Positions 1 through 7,829 of a stretch of 41,998 bases of DNA are shown one piece after another. A model generated the notes under the pieces. It made no database searches. It worked only from the letters and a program-made list of their open reading frames with translations, and was not told the DNA's origin. This DNA comes from Xylanimonas cellulosilytica (GTDB lineage: Bacteria; Actinomycetota; Actinomycetes; Actinomycetales; Actinomycetaceae): NCBI GenBank assembly GCA_001072465.1, contig JVKM01000016.1:1-41998 (forward strand), in the 5' to 3' direction. Position 1 is the stretch's first letter. Each line of letters opens with the position of its first letter. The position numbers and the translations under genes are program-made.

Positions 1-186
1 CACCCCGACACCCTCACCTCGCGCAACAACCTCGCAGCCGCACACCATGCGGCGGGCCACCTAGCCGACGCCATCACCCTATACGAGCAGGTCGCCAAAG
101 ACTGTGCTCGCGTCCTAGGCGAAGACCACCTGCTCACCAAAACGGTACGCGAGAACCTCGAGGCAGCCCGGCGGGAGCTGGCGTAG
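1..186 (+). CDS. C-terminal end of a tetratricopeptide-repeat protein (partial)
   Basis: Frame 1 is open from the window edge to a TAG at 184-186, giving the last 61 residues. The segment holds one clear TPR unit of the kinesin-light-chain type: HPDTLTSRNNLA, then AGHLADAITLYEQV, then the beginning of a next unit, LGEDHLLTKTVRENL. Such TPRs are protein-interaction scaffolds. In actinobacteria they often sit at the C terminus of NB-ARC or other signalling ATPases, but the N-terminal part lies outside the window, so the full protein cannot be named. A strong hairpin follows 75 bases later, consistent with the end of this transcription unit. Confidence 0.8.
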   Translation, partial: HPDTLTSRNNLAAAHHAAGHLADAITLYEQVAKDCARVLGEDHLLTKTVRENLEAARRELA

Positions 187-261
187 CGAGAGGACAGCTC
201 ACCCACCGAGGAGCGCGAGGAGGACTGACGCGCGTCGCGCGCACTGCTACAGGCAAACGCT

Positions 262-293
262 GAGGGGCCGGAAGCTTTCGCTTCCGGCCCCTC
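262..293 (+). terminator. Intrinsic terminator-like hairpin
   Basis: Perfect 13-bp GC-rich stem (262-274 with 281-293) around a 6-nt loop, followed by a short pyrimidine run ending in TT. It lies downstream of the TPR gene on the plus strand and downstream of the tRNA on the minus strand, so it may serve both. Confidence 0.8.
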
Positions 294-301
294 GCCTCTT
301 G

Positions 302-375
302 TGGGCCCTACCGGGCTCGAACCGATGACCTTCTGGGTGTAAACCAGACGCTCTAGCCAACTGAGCTAAAGGCCC
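302..375 (-). tRNA. tRNA-Val (anticodon UAC)
   Basis: The reverse complement folds as a complete cloverleaf. The acceptor stem is GGGCCTT paired with AGGGCCC (one G-U pair), the D arm is GCTC/GAGC, and the anticodon stem is TCTGG/CCAGA around loop TTTACAC, which gives anticodon TAC. The T arm is ATCGG/CCGGT with a TTCGAGC loop. The discriminator base is A and no 3' CCA is encoded. UAC reads GUA valine codons. Confidence 0.95.
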
Positions 376-476
376 CACGCACGCGCCAATCTACCAGAAC
401 AGGCACGCACGGTCACATCCGACGCCGAGCGTCACAGCACATAACAGCGCTGGGCCGCCCAGGCCTCGTCGAAAAA

Positions 477-881
477 CTAGCGGCGCGAACGCGGACGCGC
501 GGTCAGGCGCACGCCCGCCCAGTTGTCTCCCAGCGCCGTCGACGTCGTCGCGTGCAGGCCCGCGATCTCCGCGGCCTCCTCCACGTCGCCCACGCGCACG
601 GAGTTGGGACGTCCCGGCTTGGGGATCAGCACCCAAATCAGCCCGCCATCATCCAGGTTCGACATCGCGTCCACGAGCACGTCCGCGAGGTCCTCTTCCT
701 CGGCGTCGTCCGCGCGCCACCAGACGATCGCGCCATCCACGACGTCGGCGTAGTCGACGTCAACGAGCGGATGCCCCGTCTCCCCTTCAACCGCATCGCG
801 CACGGCCTGATCCACGTCATCATCGACGTAGAACTCCTGCACGATCGCATCGGACGCAAAACCCAGGCTCACTGCCATCAC
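477..881 (-). CDS. DUF3052 family protein
   Basis: A 134-residue acidic protein resembling the actinobacterial DUF3052 family: a start near VSLGFASDAIVQEF, a VDDDVDQAVRDAVE segment, IVWWRADD in the middle, and the ending LGDNWAGVRLTARPRSRR. The function of the family is unknown to me. It is divergent from aceE, a neighbourhood also seen in mycobacteria. The start is either GTG at 881 or the adjacent ATG at 878; neither has a strong ribosome-binding site. No membrane segment or signal peptide is visible, so it is probably cytoplasmic. The intergenic region to aceE must hold both promoters. Confidence 0.8.
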   Translation of the reverse strand: MMAVSLGFASDAIVQEFYVDDDVDQAVRDAVEGETGHPLVDVDYADVVDGAIVWWRADDAEEEDLADVLVDAMSNLDDGGLIWVLIPKPGRPNSVRVGDVEEAAEIAGLHATTSTALGDNWAGVRLTARPRSRR

Positions 882-949
882 GCAGCACCACCCATCAACG
901 AGGCGGCGCTCAGTGTCATATCAACGTTCACGCCTTCATCCTAGGGCAT

Positions 950-977
950 TGGAGCTACTGGAATGCAAGGGATAGTC
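950..977 (+). promoter_or_regulatory. Possible aceE promoter
   Basis: TTGGAG at 950-955 and GATAGT at 972-977 are separated by 16 bases. If used, the aceE transcript would have an untranslated leader of about 220 bases that includes the hairpins at 1111-1176. This is a weak sequence match only. In the 320-base gap between DUF3052 and aceE I see no gene I trust. Confidence 0.25.
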
Positions 978-1110
978 CACGATGAAACACTCCCCCGAAC
1001 GCTCCCCCGCCTGAGCTGCGGATTCATTCGACGCGGAACGCCTACCAAGCGGTGATGCGCACGTCATAGTCACAAGCCAAGGCAAACACTCGCAAAGGTC
1101 TGCCATTAGT

Positions 1111-1176
1111 GGGACAATGGTCCCGAAATGTGCGGTGTCGCCAGAGGACACCGCTCACGCAGGCTGCGCAAGCAGC
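1111..1176 (+). promoter_or_regulatory. Cluster of three hairpins in the aceE upstream region
   Basis: Three inverted repeats follow one another. GGGAC/GTCCC has a 4-nt spacer (1111-1124). GCGGTGTC/GACACCGC has a 7-nt loop (1132-1154, 8 bp). GCTGC/GCAGC closes a GCAA GNRA-type tetraloop (1163-1176). They lie 26 to 91 bases before the aceE start codon. The first could be a protein operator; the other two look like RNA structure. No known riboswitch class is recognised. Confidence 0.5.
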
Positions 1177-1201
1177 ACCGAGTCAAGCGAGAAGGTACAC
1201 C

Positions 1202-3949
1202 GTGAGCCAACTCCACGAGTCCCGCCCTGTCGTCGTCAACGGCCTGATCCCTCAGGTTCCCGACAACGATCCCCAGGAGACCGCCGAATGGGTTGAGTCC
1301 CTGTCCGGGCTCATCAACGAAAAGGGCGGCCCCCGCGCACGCTACATCCTGCTGAACATGCTCAACGAAGCACGCCGCAACGGCGTTCAGCTCCCCCAGG
1401 AATACACGACCCCCTACGTCAACACGATCCCCGTTGACCAGGAGCCGTACTTCCCCGGCGACGAGGCCATGGAACGCGAATACCGCCGCTGGATTCGCTG
1501 GAACGCCGCCGTCCAGGTGACGCGCGCCCAGCGCCCCGGCGTCAAGGTGGGCGGACACATCTCGTCCTACGCCTCGGTTGCCACCCTCTACGAGGTCGGC
1601 CTCAACCACTTCTTCCGCGGCAAGGACCACCCCGGCGGCGGCGACCACGTGTTCTTCCAGGGACACGCCTCCCCCGGACCCTACGCCCGCGCCTTCCTCG
1701 AGGGTCGCCTCTCCGAAGAAGAGATGGACGGCTTCCGTCAGCAGGTCTCCACGGAGCACGGCCTGCCCTCGTACCCGCACCCGCGCCAGCTCGAGCACTT
1801 CTGGGAGTTCCCCACGGTCTCGCTCGGCCTGGGTCCCGCCGAGGCCATCTACCAGGCCTGGTTCGACCGCTACCTGCACATGAACGGCATCAAGGACACG
1901 TCGCAGCAGCACACGTGGGCCTTCATCGGCGACGGCGAGATGGACGAGCCCGAGTCCCGCGGCATGCTCCAGCTCGCCGCCCAGCAGCGCCTGGACAACC
2001 TGACCTTTGTCATCAACTGCAACCTGCAGCGTCTCGACGGCCCGGTGCGCGGCAACGGAAAGATCATCCAGGAGCTCGAGGCCTTCTTCAAGGGCGCCGG
2101 GTGGAACGTCATCAAGGTCATCTGGGGCCGCGGCTGGGACCAGCTGCTTGCCGCCGACAAGGACGACGCCCTCGTCCACGTCATGAACGAGACCCTGGAC
2201 GGCGACTACCAGACCTTCCGTGCGAACGACGGCGCCTACGTGCGTGAGCACTTCTTCGGCCGCGACCCGCGCACCAAGGAAATGGTCAAGAACTGGACGG
2301 ACGAGCAGCTCTGGGAGCTCAAGCGCGGCGGCCACGACTACCGCAAGGTCTACGCCGCCTACAAGGCCGCCATGGACCACACCGGCCAGCCGACCGTCGT
2401 CCTCGCGCACACCATCAAGGGCTACGCGCTGGGCACGCACTTCGCCGGCCGTAACTCGACGCACCAGATGAAGAAGCTGACGCTCGAGGACGCCAAGCAG
2501 CTGCGCGATCGCCTGCAGATCCCGATCACGGACGAGGAACTTGAGCGCGATCCCTACATGCCCCCGTACTACATGCCGCCGGCCGATCACCCGGCCCTGC
2601 AGTACATGAAGGAGCGCCGCGAGATCCTCGGCGGCTGGGTGCCCGAGCGCCGCGCCGACCGTCAGCCCAAGCTTCCCGCCCTGCCCACGCGTCCCTTCGA
2701 TGCGCTGTCCAAGGGCTCCGGCAAGCTTGAGGTCGCCACGACCATGGCTCTCGTGCGCCTCATCAAGGACCTGCTCAAGGACAAGGAGGTCGGCAAGTAC
2801 TTCGTGCCGATCATCCCCGACGAGGCCCGTACCTTCGGCCTGGACGCGATCTTCCCGTCGGCGAAGATCTTCAACACGACCGGCCAGTCCTACACGCCCG
2901 TCGACGCGGACATGATGCTGTCCTACCGTGAGTCCGAGCAGGGCCGCATCCTGCACACGGGCATCACCGAGGCCGGCTCCTCCGCCGCGTTCCAGGTCGT
3001 CGGCACAGCGTACGCTACGCACGACCTGCCGATGGTGCCGATCTACATCTTCTACTCGATGTTCGGCTTCCAGCGCACCGGCGACCAGTTCTGGGCAGCC
3101 GGCGACCAGCTGACCAAGGGCTTCGTCATCGGCGCGACCGCCGGTCGTACGACGCTTGCGGGTGAGGGCCTGCAGCACATGGACGGCCACTCGCACGTCC
3201 TGGCTGCCACCAACCACGCGTTCGTCTCCTACGACCCGGCCTACGCGTACGAGATCCGCCACATCATGTCCGACGGTCTCGAGCGCATGTACGGCGACGC
3301 GGGCGACCGCGACCCGAACGTCATGTACTACATCACCGTGTACAACGAGCCGATCCACCAGCCGGCCGAGCCGGAGAACGTGGACGTCGAGGGCATCATC
3401 AAGGGCATCTACAACCTCGATGAGCACCAGAACTTCGGTGGCCCCAAGGCTCAGCTGCTCGCCTCCGGCGTGGGCGTGCCGTGGGCACGCGAGGCCCGCG
3501 AGCTGCTGGCCCGCGACTGGGGCGTGGATGCCGCCGTGTGGTCCGTGACCTCGTGGAACGAGCTGCGTCGTGACGGCTTGGACGCCGAGGAGCACAACTT
3601 CCTGCACCCGTCCGAGCCGCGCCGCACGCCCTACGTGTCGACGAAGCTCGCGGGTCGCGAGGGTCCGTTCGTGGCCTCCTCCGACTTCGACCGCATGCTG
3701 CCCGACCAGATCCGTCAGTGGGTCCCCGGCGACTACCACGTGCTCGGCGCGGATGGCTTCGGCTTCTCCGACACCCGTCGCGCGGCCCGTCGTTGGTACC
3801 ACATCGACGCCGAGTCGATGGTCGTACGCACGCTGGCTGCCCTGGCCGACAAGGGTCAGGTTGACCCGTCCGTCGTCCAGCAGGCGATCGAGAAGTACGA
3901 CCTGTTCAACTACTCGATCCAGGGCAACGACCACGCTGGCGAGGAGTGA
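1202..3949 (+). CDS. aceE: Pyruvate dehydrogenase E1 component, homodimeric type
   Basis: This 915-residue protein is the thiamine-diphosphate enzyme that decarboxylates pyruvate and hands the acetyl group to the lipoyl E2 of the pyruvate dehydrogenase complex. It is the single-chain AceE type, with the expected length. The thiamine-diphosphate motif runs from GDGEMDEP (about residue 243) to NCNLQ (about 272). [16 protein letters not shown] and [18 protein letters not shown] are further AceE-like stretches. The frame is open 31 codons further upstream, but GTG at 1202 is preceded by GAGAAGG at good spacing and begins SQLHESRP, so I take it as the start. E2 and E3 genes are not in the window. 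A strong terminator follows at 4000. Confidence 0.97.
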   Translation: MSQLHESRPVVVNGLIPQVPDNDPQETAEWVESLSGLINEKGGPRARYILLNMLNEARRNGVQLPQEYTTPYVNTIPVDQEPYFPGDEAMEREYRRWIRWNAAVQVTRAQRPGVKVGGHISSYASVATLYEVGLNHFFRGKDHPGGGDHVFFQGHASPGPYARAFLEGRLSEEEMDGFRQQVSTEHGLPSYPHPRQLEHFWEFPTVSLGLGPAEAIYQAWFDRYLHMNGIKDTSQQHTWAFIGDGEMDEPESRGMLQLAAQQRLDNLTFVINCNLQRLDGPVRGNGKIIQELEAFFKGAGWNVIKVIWGRGWDQLLAADKDDALVHVMNETLDGDYQTFRANDGAYVREHFFGRDPRTKEMVKNWTDEQLWELKRGGHDYRKVYAAYKAAMDHTGQPTVVLAHTIKGYALGTHFAGRNSTHQMKKLTLEDAKQLRDRLQIPITDEELERDPYMPPYYMPPADHPALQYMKERREILGGWVPERRADRQPKLPALPTRPFDALSKGSGKLEVATTMALVRLIKDLLKDKEVGKYFVPIIPDEARTFGLDAIFPSAKIFNTTGQSYTPVDADMMLSYRESEQGRILHTGITEAGSSAAFQVVGTAYATHDLPMVPIYIFYSMFGFQRTGDQFWAAGDQLTKGFVIGATAGRTTLAGEGLQHMDGHSHVLAATNHAFVSYDPAYAYEIRHIMSDGLERMYGDAGDRDPNVMYYITVYNEPIHQPAEPENVDVEGIIKGIYNLDEHQNFGGPKAQLLASGVGVPWAREARELLARDWGVDAAVWSVTSWNELRRDGLDAEEHNFLHPSEPRRTPYVSTKLAGREGPFVASSDFDRMLPDQIRQWVPGDYHVLGADGFGFSDTRRAARRWYHIDAESMVVRTLAALADKGQVDPSVVQQAIEKYDLFNYSIQGNDHAGEE

Positions 3950-3999
3950 TCGTCGCTAGGCCCGCGCTCCTCCATCGCGGTGCCCAGCGGTCATGAGAA

Positions 4000-4036
4000 C
4001 GAGGCCGGGGATCCCCACGCGGGGTCCCCGGCCTCG
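4000..4036 (+). terminator. Terminator of aceE (copy A of a repeated hairpin)
   Basis: A long GC stem (CGAGGCCGGGGA side pairing with CCCCGGCCTCG) with one bulged T and an ACGC loop. It lies 50 bases after the aceE stop. The core is repeated exactly at 4689-4726. Confidence 0.85.
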
Positions 4037-4039
4037 TCG
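4002..4039 (+). repeat. 38-bp direct repeat, copy A
   Basis: Identical over 38 bases to 4689-4726, in the same orientation, and contains the terminator hairpin. The two copies bracket the flavin reductase gene. Confidence 0.9.
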
Positions 4040-4099
4040 TTTGGGCCAAGCAATGGGATCGGCACTGCCTGCCCGCCGTATCCGGCAGACAATAGACCC

Positions 4100-4669
4100 A
4101 TGCACGTTCCCTACGAAACCGAGAAGTTCTACTACGGCTTTCCCGTCTACATCCTGGCCTACCCGGACGAGGCCGTGGGCGTCGGCATCACGACGGGTTC
4201 CTCCTCATACTCGCTGGGGCAGATGGTCATGATCGGCTGCGACACCACCACGCACGCTGCCCGCGCGATCAAGCGCTCCGGCGTGTGCTCCCTCAATCTG
4301 TTTGGCGCCGAGGCCATGGGTCTCTTCGAGTATGCCGGAACAGTCTCGGGCGGCGACAAGCTCCGCGACGCACAAGTGCCTTCGAGCGATTATGACGGTA
4401 TCCCCGTGCTCGACGGCTCCCAGATGAGCCTGCTGTGCCGTGTCCTGGAGGCCACGGATGACGGCACTTACACGCACTTCCGCTGCGAGATCACTCAGCG
4501 CCTGGTCGACTCCGCACTCATCGATAATCGCGGACGTTTCCGCTACGAGGACCTGCGCACCGTGGAGTACGTGGGGGACGCTCGCAGGCGCATCTACCGG
4601 TACTTCTCGGACCGAGTCGAGCGATTCGGCACTTTTGTCCGCTCCTTCAAGGAGTCTCTACTCCCCTAG
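4100..4669 (+). CDS. Flavin reductase-like FMN-binding protein
   Basis: A 189-residue protein of the flavin reductase-like / flavoredoxin fold. It starts MHVPYETEKFYYGFPVYIL, then VGVGITTGSSSYSLGQMVMI (the usual fold position for flavin contacts), and has a Phe/Tyr-rich C terminus ending SFKESLLP. Members bind FMN and reduce flavins or act in small redox chains; the substrate here is unknown. The frame is open 40 codons upstream, but that part crosses the aceE terminator and has no homologous look, so the ATG at 4100 is chosen. GACAAT ends 6 bases before this ATG and no Shine-Dalgarno is visible, so the gene may be leaderless. It is a lone gene between two copies of one terminator repeat. Confidence 0.8.
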   Translation: MHVPYETEKFYYGFPVYILAYPDEAVGVGITTGSSSYSLGQMVMIGCDTTTHAARAIKRSGVCSLNLFGAEAMGLFEYAGTVSGGDKLRDAQVPSSDYDGIPVLDGSQMSLLCRVLEATDDGTYTHFRCEITQRLVDSALIDNRGRFRYEDLRTVEYVGDARRRIYRYFSDRVERFGTFVRSFKESLLP

Positions 4670-4688
4670 CGACGCCGGCATGCAACGA

Positions 4689-4721
4689 AGGCCGGGGATC
4701 CCCACGCGGGGTCCCCGGCCT
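4689..4721. terminator. Bidirectional terminator between the flavin reductase gene and aspA (copy B)
   Basis: The same hairpin as at 4000-4036: AGGCCGGGGA with CCCCGGCCT arms, a bulged T and an ACGC loop. It sits between two convergent genes (stops at 4669 and 4744). Confidence 0.85.
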
Positions 4722-4726
4722 CGTCG
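4689..4726 (+). repeat. 38-bp direct repeat, copy B
   Basis: Exact second copy of 4002-4039, 687 bp downstream, same orientation. Confidence 0.9.
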
Positions 4727-4743
4727 ATGCCTACGTCAGGCGC

Positions 4744-6156
4744 TCAGTCTTCCTCGGTACCCGCGTACTTCGGGTTCGCAAGGTTCTCGGGCGAGAGGAT
4801 GCGCTCGACCTCTTCCTCAGACAGAAGCTCCATGTCGTGGATGACCTCGCGGACGGTCTTGCCCTCGGCCGCAGCGCGCTTACCCACAACATCGCCCAGG
4901 TGATGACCAATGACGTCGTTGAAGTAGGTGACGATGCCGATCGAGTTCTCCACGTAGCCGCGGCACACCTCTTCGTTGGCGGTGATGCCGGTGATGCAGC
5001 GCTCGCGCAGCGTGTCGCACGCATTGACGAGCAGGTTGATGGACTCGATGAGCGCCTGAGCGATCACGGGCTCCATGACGTTGAGCTGAAGCTGGCCCGC
5101 CTCGGCCGCCATGGTGACGGTCTGGTCGTTGCCGATGACCTTGAAGCAGACCTGGTTCACGACCTCGGGGATGACGGGGTTGACCTTGGCCGGCATGATC
5201 GACGAGCCCGCAGCCATCTTGGGCAGGTTGATTTCGTTGAGGCCGGCGCGAGGGCCGGAAGCCAGGAGGCGCAGGTCGTTGCAGACCTTGGACAGCTTGA
5301 CGGCGCTGCGCTTGATCGTGGCGTGCATGGACACGTAGGCGCCCGTATCCGACGTCGCTTCGAGAAGGTTCGGCGAGCCGACGACGCGCGCCCCCGTGAT
5401 GCGGCGCAGGTGGCGCACGACGACCTGCTGGTAGCCGTCCGGGGTGTTCAGGCCGGTTCCGATGGCGGTTGCGCCGAGGTTGGTCTCCAGGAGCAGTTCG
5501 GCATTGTTGACGAGGCGCTCGTCCTCCTCGCGCAGCGTGTGCGCGAAGGCGGAGAACTCGCTGCCGAGAGACATCGGGACGGCGTCCTGCAGCTGCGTGC
5601 GGCCCATCGTCAGAATGTGACGGAACTCTGCGCCCTTCTCATCGAAGGAGTCGGCGAGCTCATCGATGGCCTTGCGCAGCCGGTTCACCTTGCGCCACAG
5701 GGCGATGCGGAACGCCGTCGGGTACGCGTCGTTCGTGGACTGCGAACGGTTGACGTGATCGTTGGGGTTGATGATGTCGTAGCGGCCCTTCTCCTCCCCC
5801 AGGATCTCGAGCGCGAGGTTCGCGATGACCTCGTTCGCGTTCATGTTGACGGAAGTACCGGCACCGCCCTGGAACTGGTCGACGGGGAACTGGTCCATGC
5901 AGCGGCCGTTTTCGATGATCTCGTCGCACGCAGCGATGATCGCCTCGGCCTTGGCCGGCTTCATCGCCTTCAGTTGCATGTTCGCCATGGCGCACGCCTT
6001 CTTCACCTGCGCGAACGCGCGGATGAGTTCGGGTGCTTCATTGATCGTGCGACCCGAGATCTGATAGTTCTCGATTGCTCGCAGAGTATGAATACCCCAG
6101 TACGCGTCCTTGGGTACTTCGCGGGTGCCGAGCAGATCTTCTTCGGTGCGGGTCAA
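4744..6156 (-). CDS. aspA: Aspartate ammonia-lyase (aspartase)
   Basis: This 470-residue enzyme of the aspartase/fumarase superfamily reversibly converts L-aspartate to fumarate and ammonia. The three conserved regions are present: [14 protein letters not shown] (about 97-110), [15 protein letters not shown] (about 136-150) and the signature [11 protein letters not shown] (317-327). The opening [21 protein letters not shown] is typical of AspA rather than fumarase C. The ATG at 6156 has GGAAGGA upstream. The C terminus carries an acidic tail. It is monocistronic: it faces the flavin reductase gene at a shared terminator and is separated by 135 bases from the gene upstream. In facultative anaerobic actinobacteria such an enzyme can feed fumarate respiration or nitrogen metabolism; the role here is inference. 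Confidence 0.95.
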   Translation of the reverse strand: MTRTEEDLLGTREVPKDAYWGIHTLRAIENYQISGRTINEAPELIRAFAQVKKACAMANMQLKAMKPAKAEAIIAACDEIIENGRCMDQFPVDQFQGGAGTSVNMNANEVIANLALEILGEEKGRYDIINPNDHVNRSQSTNDAYPTAFRIALWRKVNRLRKAIDELADSFDEKGAEFRHILTMGRTQLQDAVPMSLGSEFSAFAHTLREEDERLVNNAELLLETNLGATAIGTGLNTPDGYQQVVVRHLRRITGARVVGSPNLLEATSDTGAYVSMHATIKRSAVKLSKVCNDLRLLASGPRAGLNEINLPKMAAGSSIMPAKVNPVIPEVVNQVCFKVIGNDQTVTMAAEAGQLQLNVMEPVIAQALIESINLLVNACDTLRERCITGITANEEVCRGYVENSIGIVTYFNDVIGHHLGDVVGKRAAAEGKTVREVIHDMELLSEEEVERILSPENLANPKYAGTEED

Positions 6157-6240
6157 CGTTGTTCCTTCCGTCTGTTCGCCGGCCGGTTCATTCCGGCAGG
6201 TGCGCCTCCATGGTAGGCCCTGTAGGCCTGAAATTCCGGC

Positions 6241-6269
6241 ACTTTACGAACAATGGAAGCGTCGTTGAA
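6241..6269 (-). promoter_or_regulatory. Candidate aspA promoter
   Basis: On the minus strand TTCAAC (6269-6264) and TAAAGT (6246-6241) are 17 bases apart, about 85 bases before the aspA start. Only a partial match to the housekeeping consensus. Confidence 0.3.
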
Positions 6270-6291
6270 GCTCCGCTGACACGGCCTTTCG

Positions 6292-6663
6292 CTAGTGATT
6301 GGACGCGGCGTCAGAAACGGCGTCAAGCAGGTCAGCGAGCGTCACCCACTGCTCAATCTGAGAGTCGTTAAGCGTCACCTTCGCCTCGCGCTCCACGCGT
6401 GCAATAACGGCGTAGAGGGACACGTCGTCCATGTCGAGATCGCCGCGCAGCGTCAGCTCCCCGCGCGCATCGGCGGGATCGAGCTCCGCCTCGTCAATCA
6501 CGGCCTCCATCGCGGCCTCGCGGGCGCGGTCCTGGGCGGTCTCAGCAGCGCTCTCGGACGAGGCAGGGGCCGCGTCGGGCGCCTCGTCGGACGCATCGGG
6601 GTCGACCAGCTGCGCTAAGCCTGCACGCAGCTGGTCACCGAGCAGGTCGGCGATGGAGCCCAT
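6292..6663 (-). CDS. Acyl-carrier-protein-like protein lacking the attachment serine
   Basis: A 123-residue acidic protein. Residues about 20-50 are a low-complexity Asp/Ala/Ser linker. Residues about 68-117 read like the core of an acyl carrier protein: LRGDLDMDDVSLYAV, then a helix ARVEREAKVTL, then WVTLADLLDAV. In ordinary carrier proteins the DSL serine holds phosphopantetheine; at that position this protein has Asp80 (DDV), with Ser82 two residues on. It would therefore not carry an acyl group by the normal route. ATG at 6663 overlaps the stop of the DUF3145 gene (TAATG), so the two are translationally coupled. The carrier-like fold is my reading of the pattern; the function is unknown. 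Confidence 0.6.
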   Translation of the reverse strand: MGSIADLLGDQLRAGLAQLVDPDASDEAPDAAPASSESAAETAQDRAREAAMEAVIDEAELDPADARGELTLRGDLDMDDVSLYAVIARVEREAKVTLNDSQIEQWVTLADLLDAVSDAASNH

Positions 6664-7166
6664 TAGCCAACCCGATTGTTGAGCCAACGCACGGGCGCAC
6701 CGGCACCGGCGTGGCGGAAGGACTCGAGTTCGTCATCCCAGGCCTGGCCGAGAGCCAGGTCGAGACCCTCGCGCAGCTCCTCGTACGTCGTGGCGGACTC
6801 CAGGGCCGCACGGATGCGGTCCTCGGGGACAACGACGTTGCCGATGGTGTCCATCTGGGAGTGGAAGATACCGAGGGAAGGCGTGTGGCACCAGCGGCCA
6901 CCGTCGCTCGAGGCCGTGGCCTCCTCCGTGACCTCGTAACGCAGGTGCTCCCAACCGCGCAGTGCGGACGCCAAACGGGCGCCCGAGCCGATCGGTCCGA
7001 CCCACGAGAACTCGCAGCGAACCATGCCCGGCGCCGCTTCCTGGTCCGACCACTGGAGGTGAACCTCCTGGCCGAGCGCGGTGCCCAGCGCCCACTCGAT
7101 GTGCGGGCACAGAGCGGGCGGTGTTGAATGCACGAAAAGTACACCGCGGGTGTATGACCCTCTCAT
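6663..7166 (-). CDS. DUF3145 family protein
   Basis: A 167-residue protein matching the actinobacterial DUF3145 family: start MRGSYTRGVLFVHSTPPALC, then HIEWALGTALG, WSDQEAAPGMVRCEFSW, GSGARLASALRGWEHLRYEV, and the ending WDDELESFRHAGAGAPVRWL. The function of the family is not known to me. The ATG at 7166 has an excellent AGGAGG 4 bases upstream. The gene is first in a two-gene unit with the acyl-carrier-like gene, whose start codon overlaps its stop. Upstream, at 7236-7252, is a small 7-bp hairpin of unknown role. Confidence 0.85.
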   Translation of the reverse strand: MRGSYTRGVLFVHSTPPALCPHIEWALGTALGQEVHLQWSDQEAAPGMVRCEFSWVGPIGSGARLASALRGWEHLRYEVTEEATASSDGGRWCHTPSLGIFHSQMDTIGNVVVPEDRIRAALESATTYEELREGLDLALGQAWDDELESFRHAGAGAPVRWLNNRVG

Positions 7167-7278
7167 TGTTCCTCCTGTTGGCTTTGTCAGGATCGTCTTC
7201 CCCTACGCCCTAAACTGCCGTGAGTCGCAATGATCTGCGCCGAGACGGCGCACACGATGTGGTTACAGGATAGTCGAA

Positions 7279-7311
7279 CGCGCCGGGGAATGCACTCCAT
7301 TCCCCGGCGCG
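7279..7311 (-). terminator. Terminator of the proS-def unit
   Basis: Perfect 14-bp stem (7279-7292 with 7298-7311) and a 5-nt loop, 25 bases after the def stop. Confidence 0.85.
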
Positions 7312-7336
7312 TCCACGCCTCTACGAGGCCAGATCC

Positions 7337-7828
7337 TCAGAAGCCAGCGTTGCGGATGTCGCGCAGCGCCTTCTTGCGGGTCGCCCGATCGAGACGGTCG
7401 ATGTAGATGTGGCCGTCCAGGTGGTCGCACTCGTGCTGGATGCAGCGCGCCATGAGCTCCTCGCCCTCGACGACAACCTTTTTGCCATCCAGGTCGGTGC
7501 CCTCGCAGCGCGCGTACCAGGCGCGCTCGGTCGGATACCACAGCTCGGGAACCGACAGGCAACCCTCGTCGCCGTCCTGGTACTCATCCTCGCTCAGAGC
7601 AACGATGCGAGGGTTGAGCACGTAGCCGATCTCGCCGTCAATGTTCCAGGAGAACGCGCGCAGGCTCACACCGATCTGGTTGGCGGCCAGGCCGGCGCGG
7701 CCGTCCATGTCGACGCCCTCAAGGAGGTCCTCGACGAGTGCCTTCACGTTCGGGGTGATCTCCGTGATCGGGTCACAGACGGTACGCAGGACCGGGTCGC
7801 CGATGATGCGGATAGGACGAATAGCCAT
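7337..7828 (-). CDS. def: Peptide deformylase
   Basis: This 163-residue metalloenzyme removes the formyl group from the N-terminal methionine of new proteins. All three family motifs are visible: GLAANQIG (46-53), EGCLS with the metal-binding cysteine (88-92), and QHECDHLDG with the HExxH-type metal site (131-139). The ATG at 7828 follows the proS stop by one base, and GGGGGAG inside the proS end serves as ribosome-binding site, so the two genes are co-transcribed and probably coupled. The order proS-def pairs tRNA charging with protein maturation. The C terminus ends in a basic helix ([16 protein letters not shown]). Confidence 0.96.
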   Translation of the reverse strand: MAIRPIRIIGDPVLRTVCDPITEITPNVKALVEDLLEGVDMDGRAGLAANQIGVSLRAFSWNIDGEIGYVLNPRIVALSEDEYQDGDEGCLSVPELWYPTERAWYARCEGTDLDGKKVVVEGEELMARCIQHECDHLDGHIYIDRLDRATRKKALRDIRNAGF

Positions 7829-7829
7829 G

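Noticed and set aside
450-462. Small palindrome CTGGG-CCG-CCCAG after the DUF3052 gene
   Set aside because: Only a 5-bp stem and no T-tract; too weak to call a terminator.
936-1151. A 71-codon minus-strand frame between DUF3052 and aceE
   Set aside because: No homologous pattern or ribosome-binding site; it overlaps the regulatory hairpins.
1106-3934. A 942-codon open frame opposite aceE
   Set aside because: It is the antisense of a clear aceE gene; high GC keeps the reverse frame open. The protein is Val/His/Arg-rich with no family pattern.
4837-6216. A 459-codon plus-strand frame opposite aspA
   Set aside because: Antisense of a canonical aspartase with all signature motifs.
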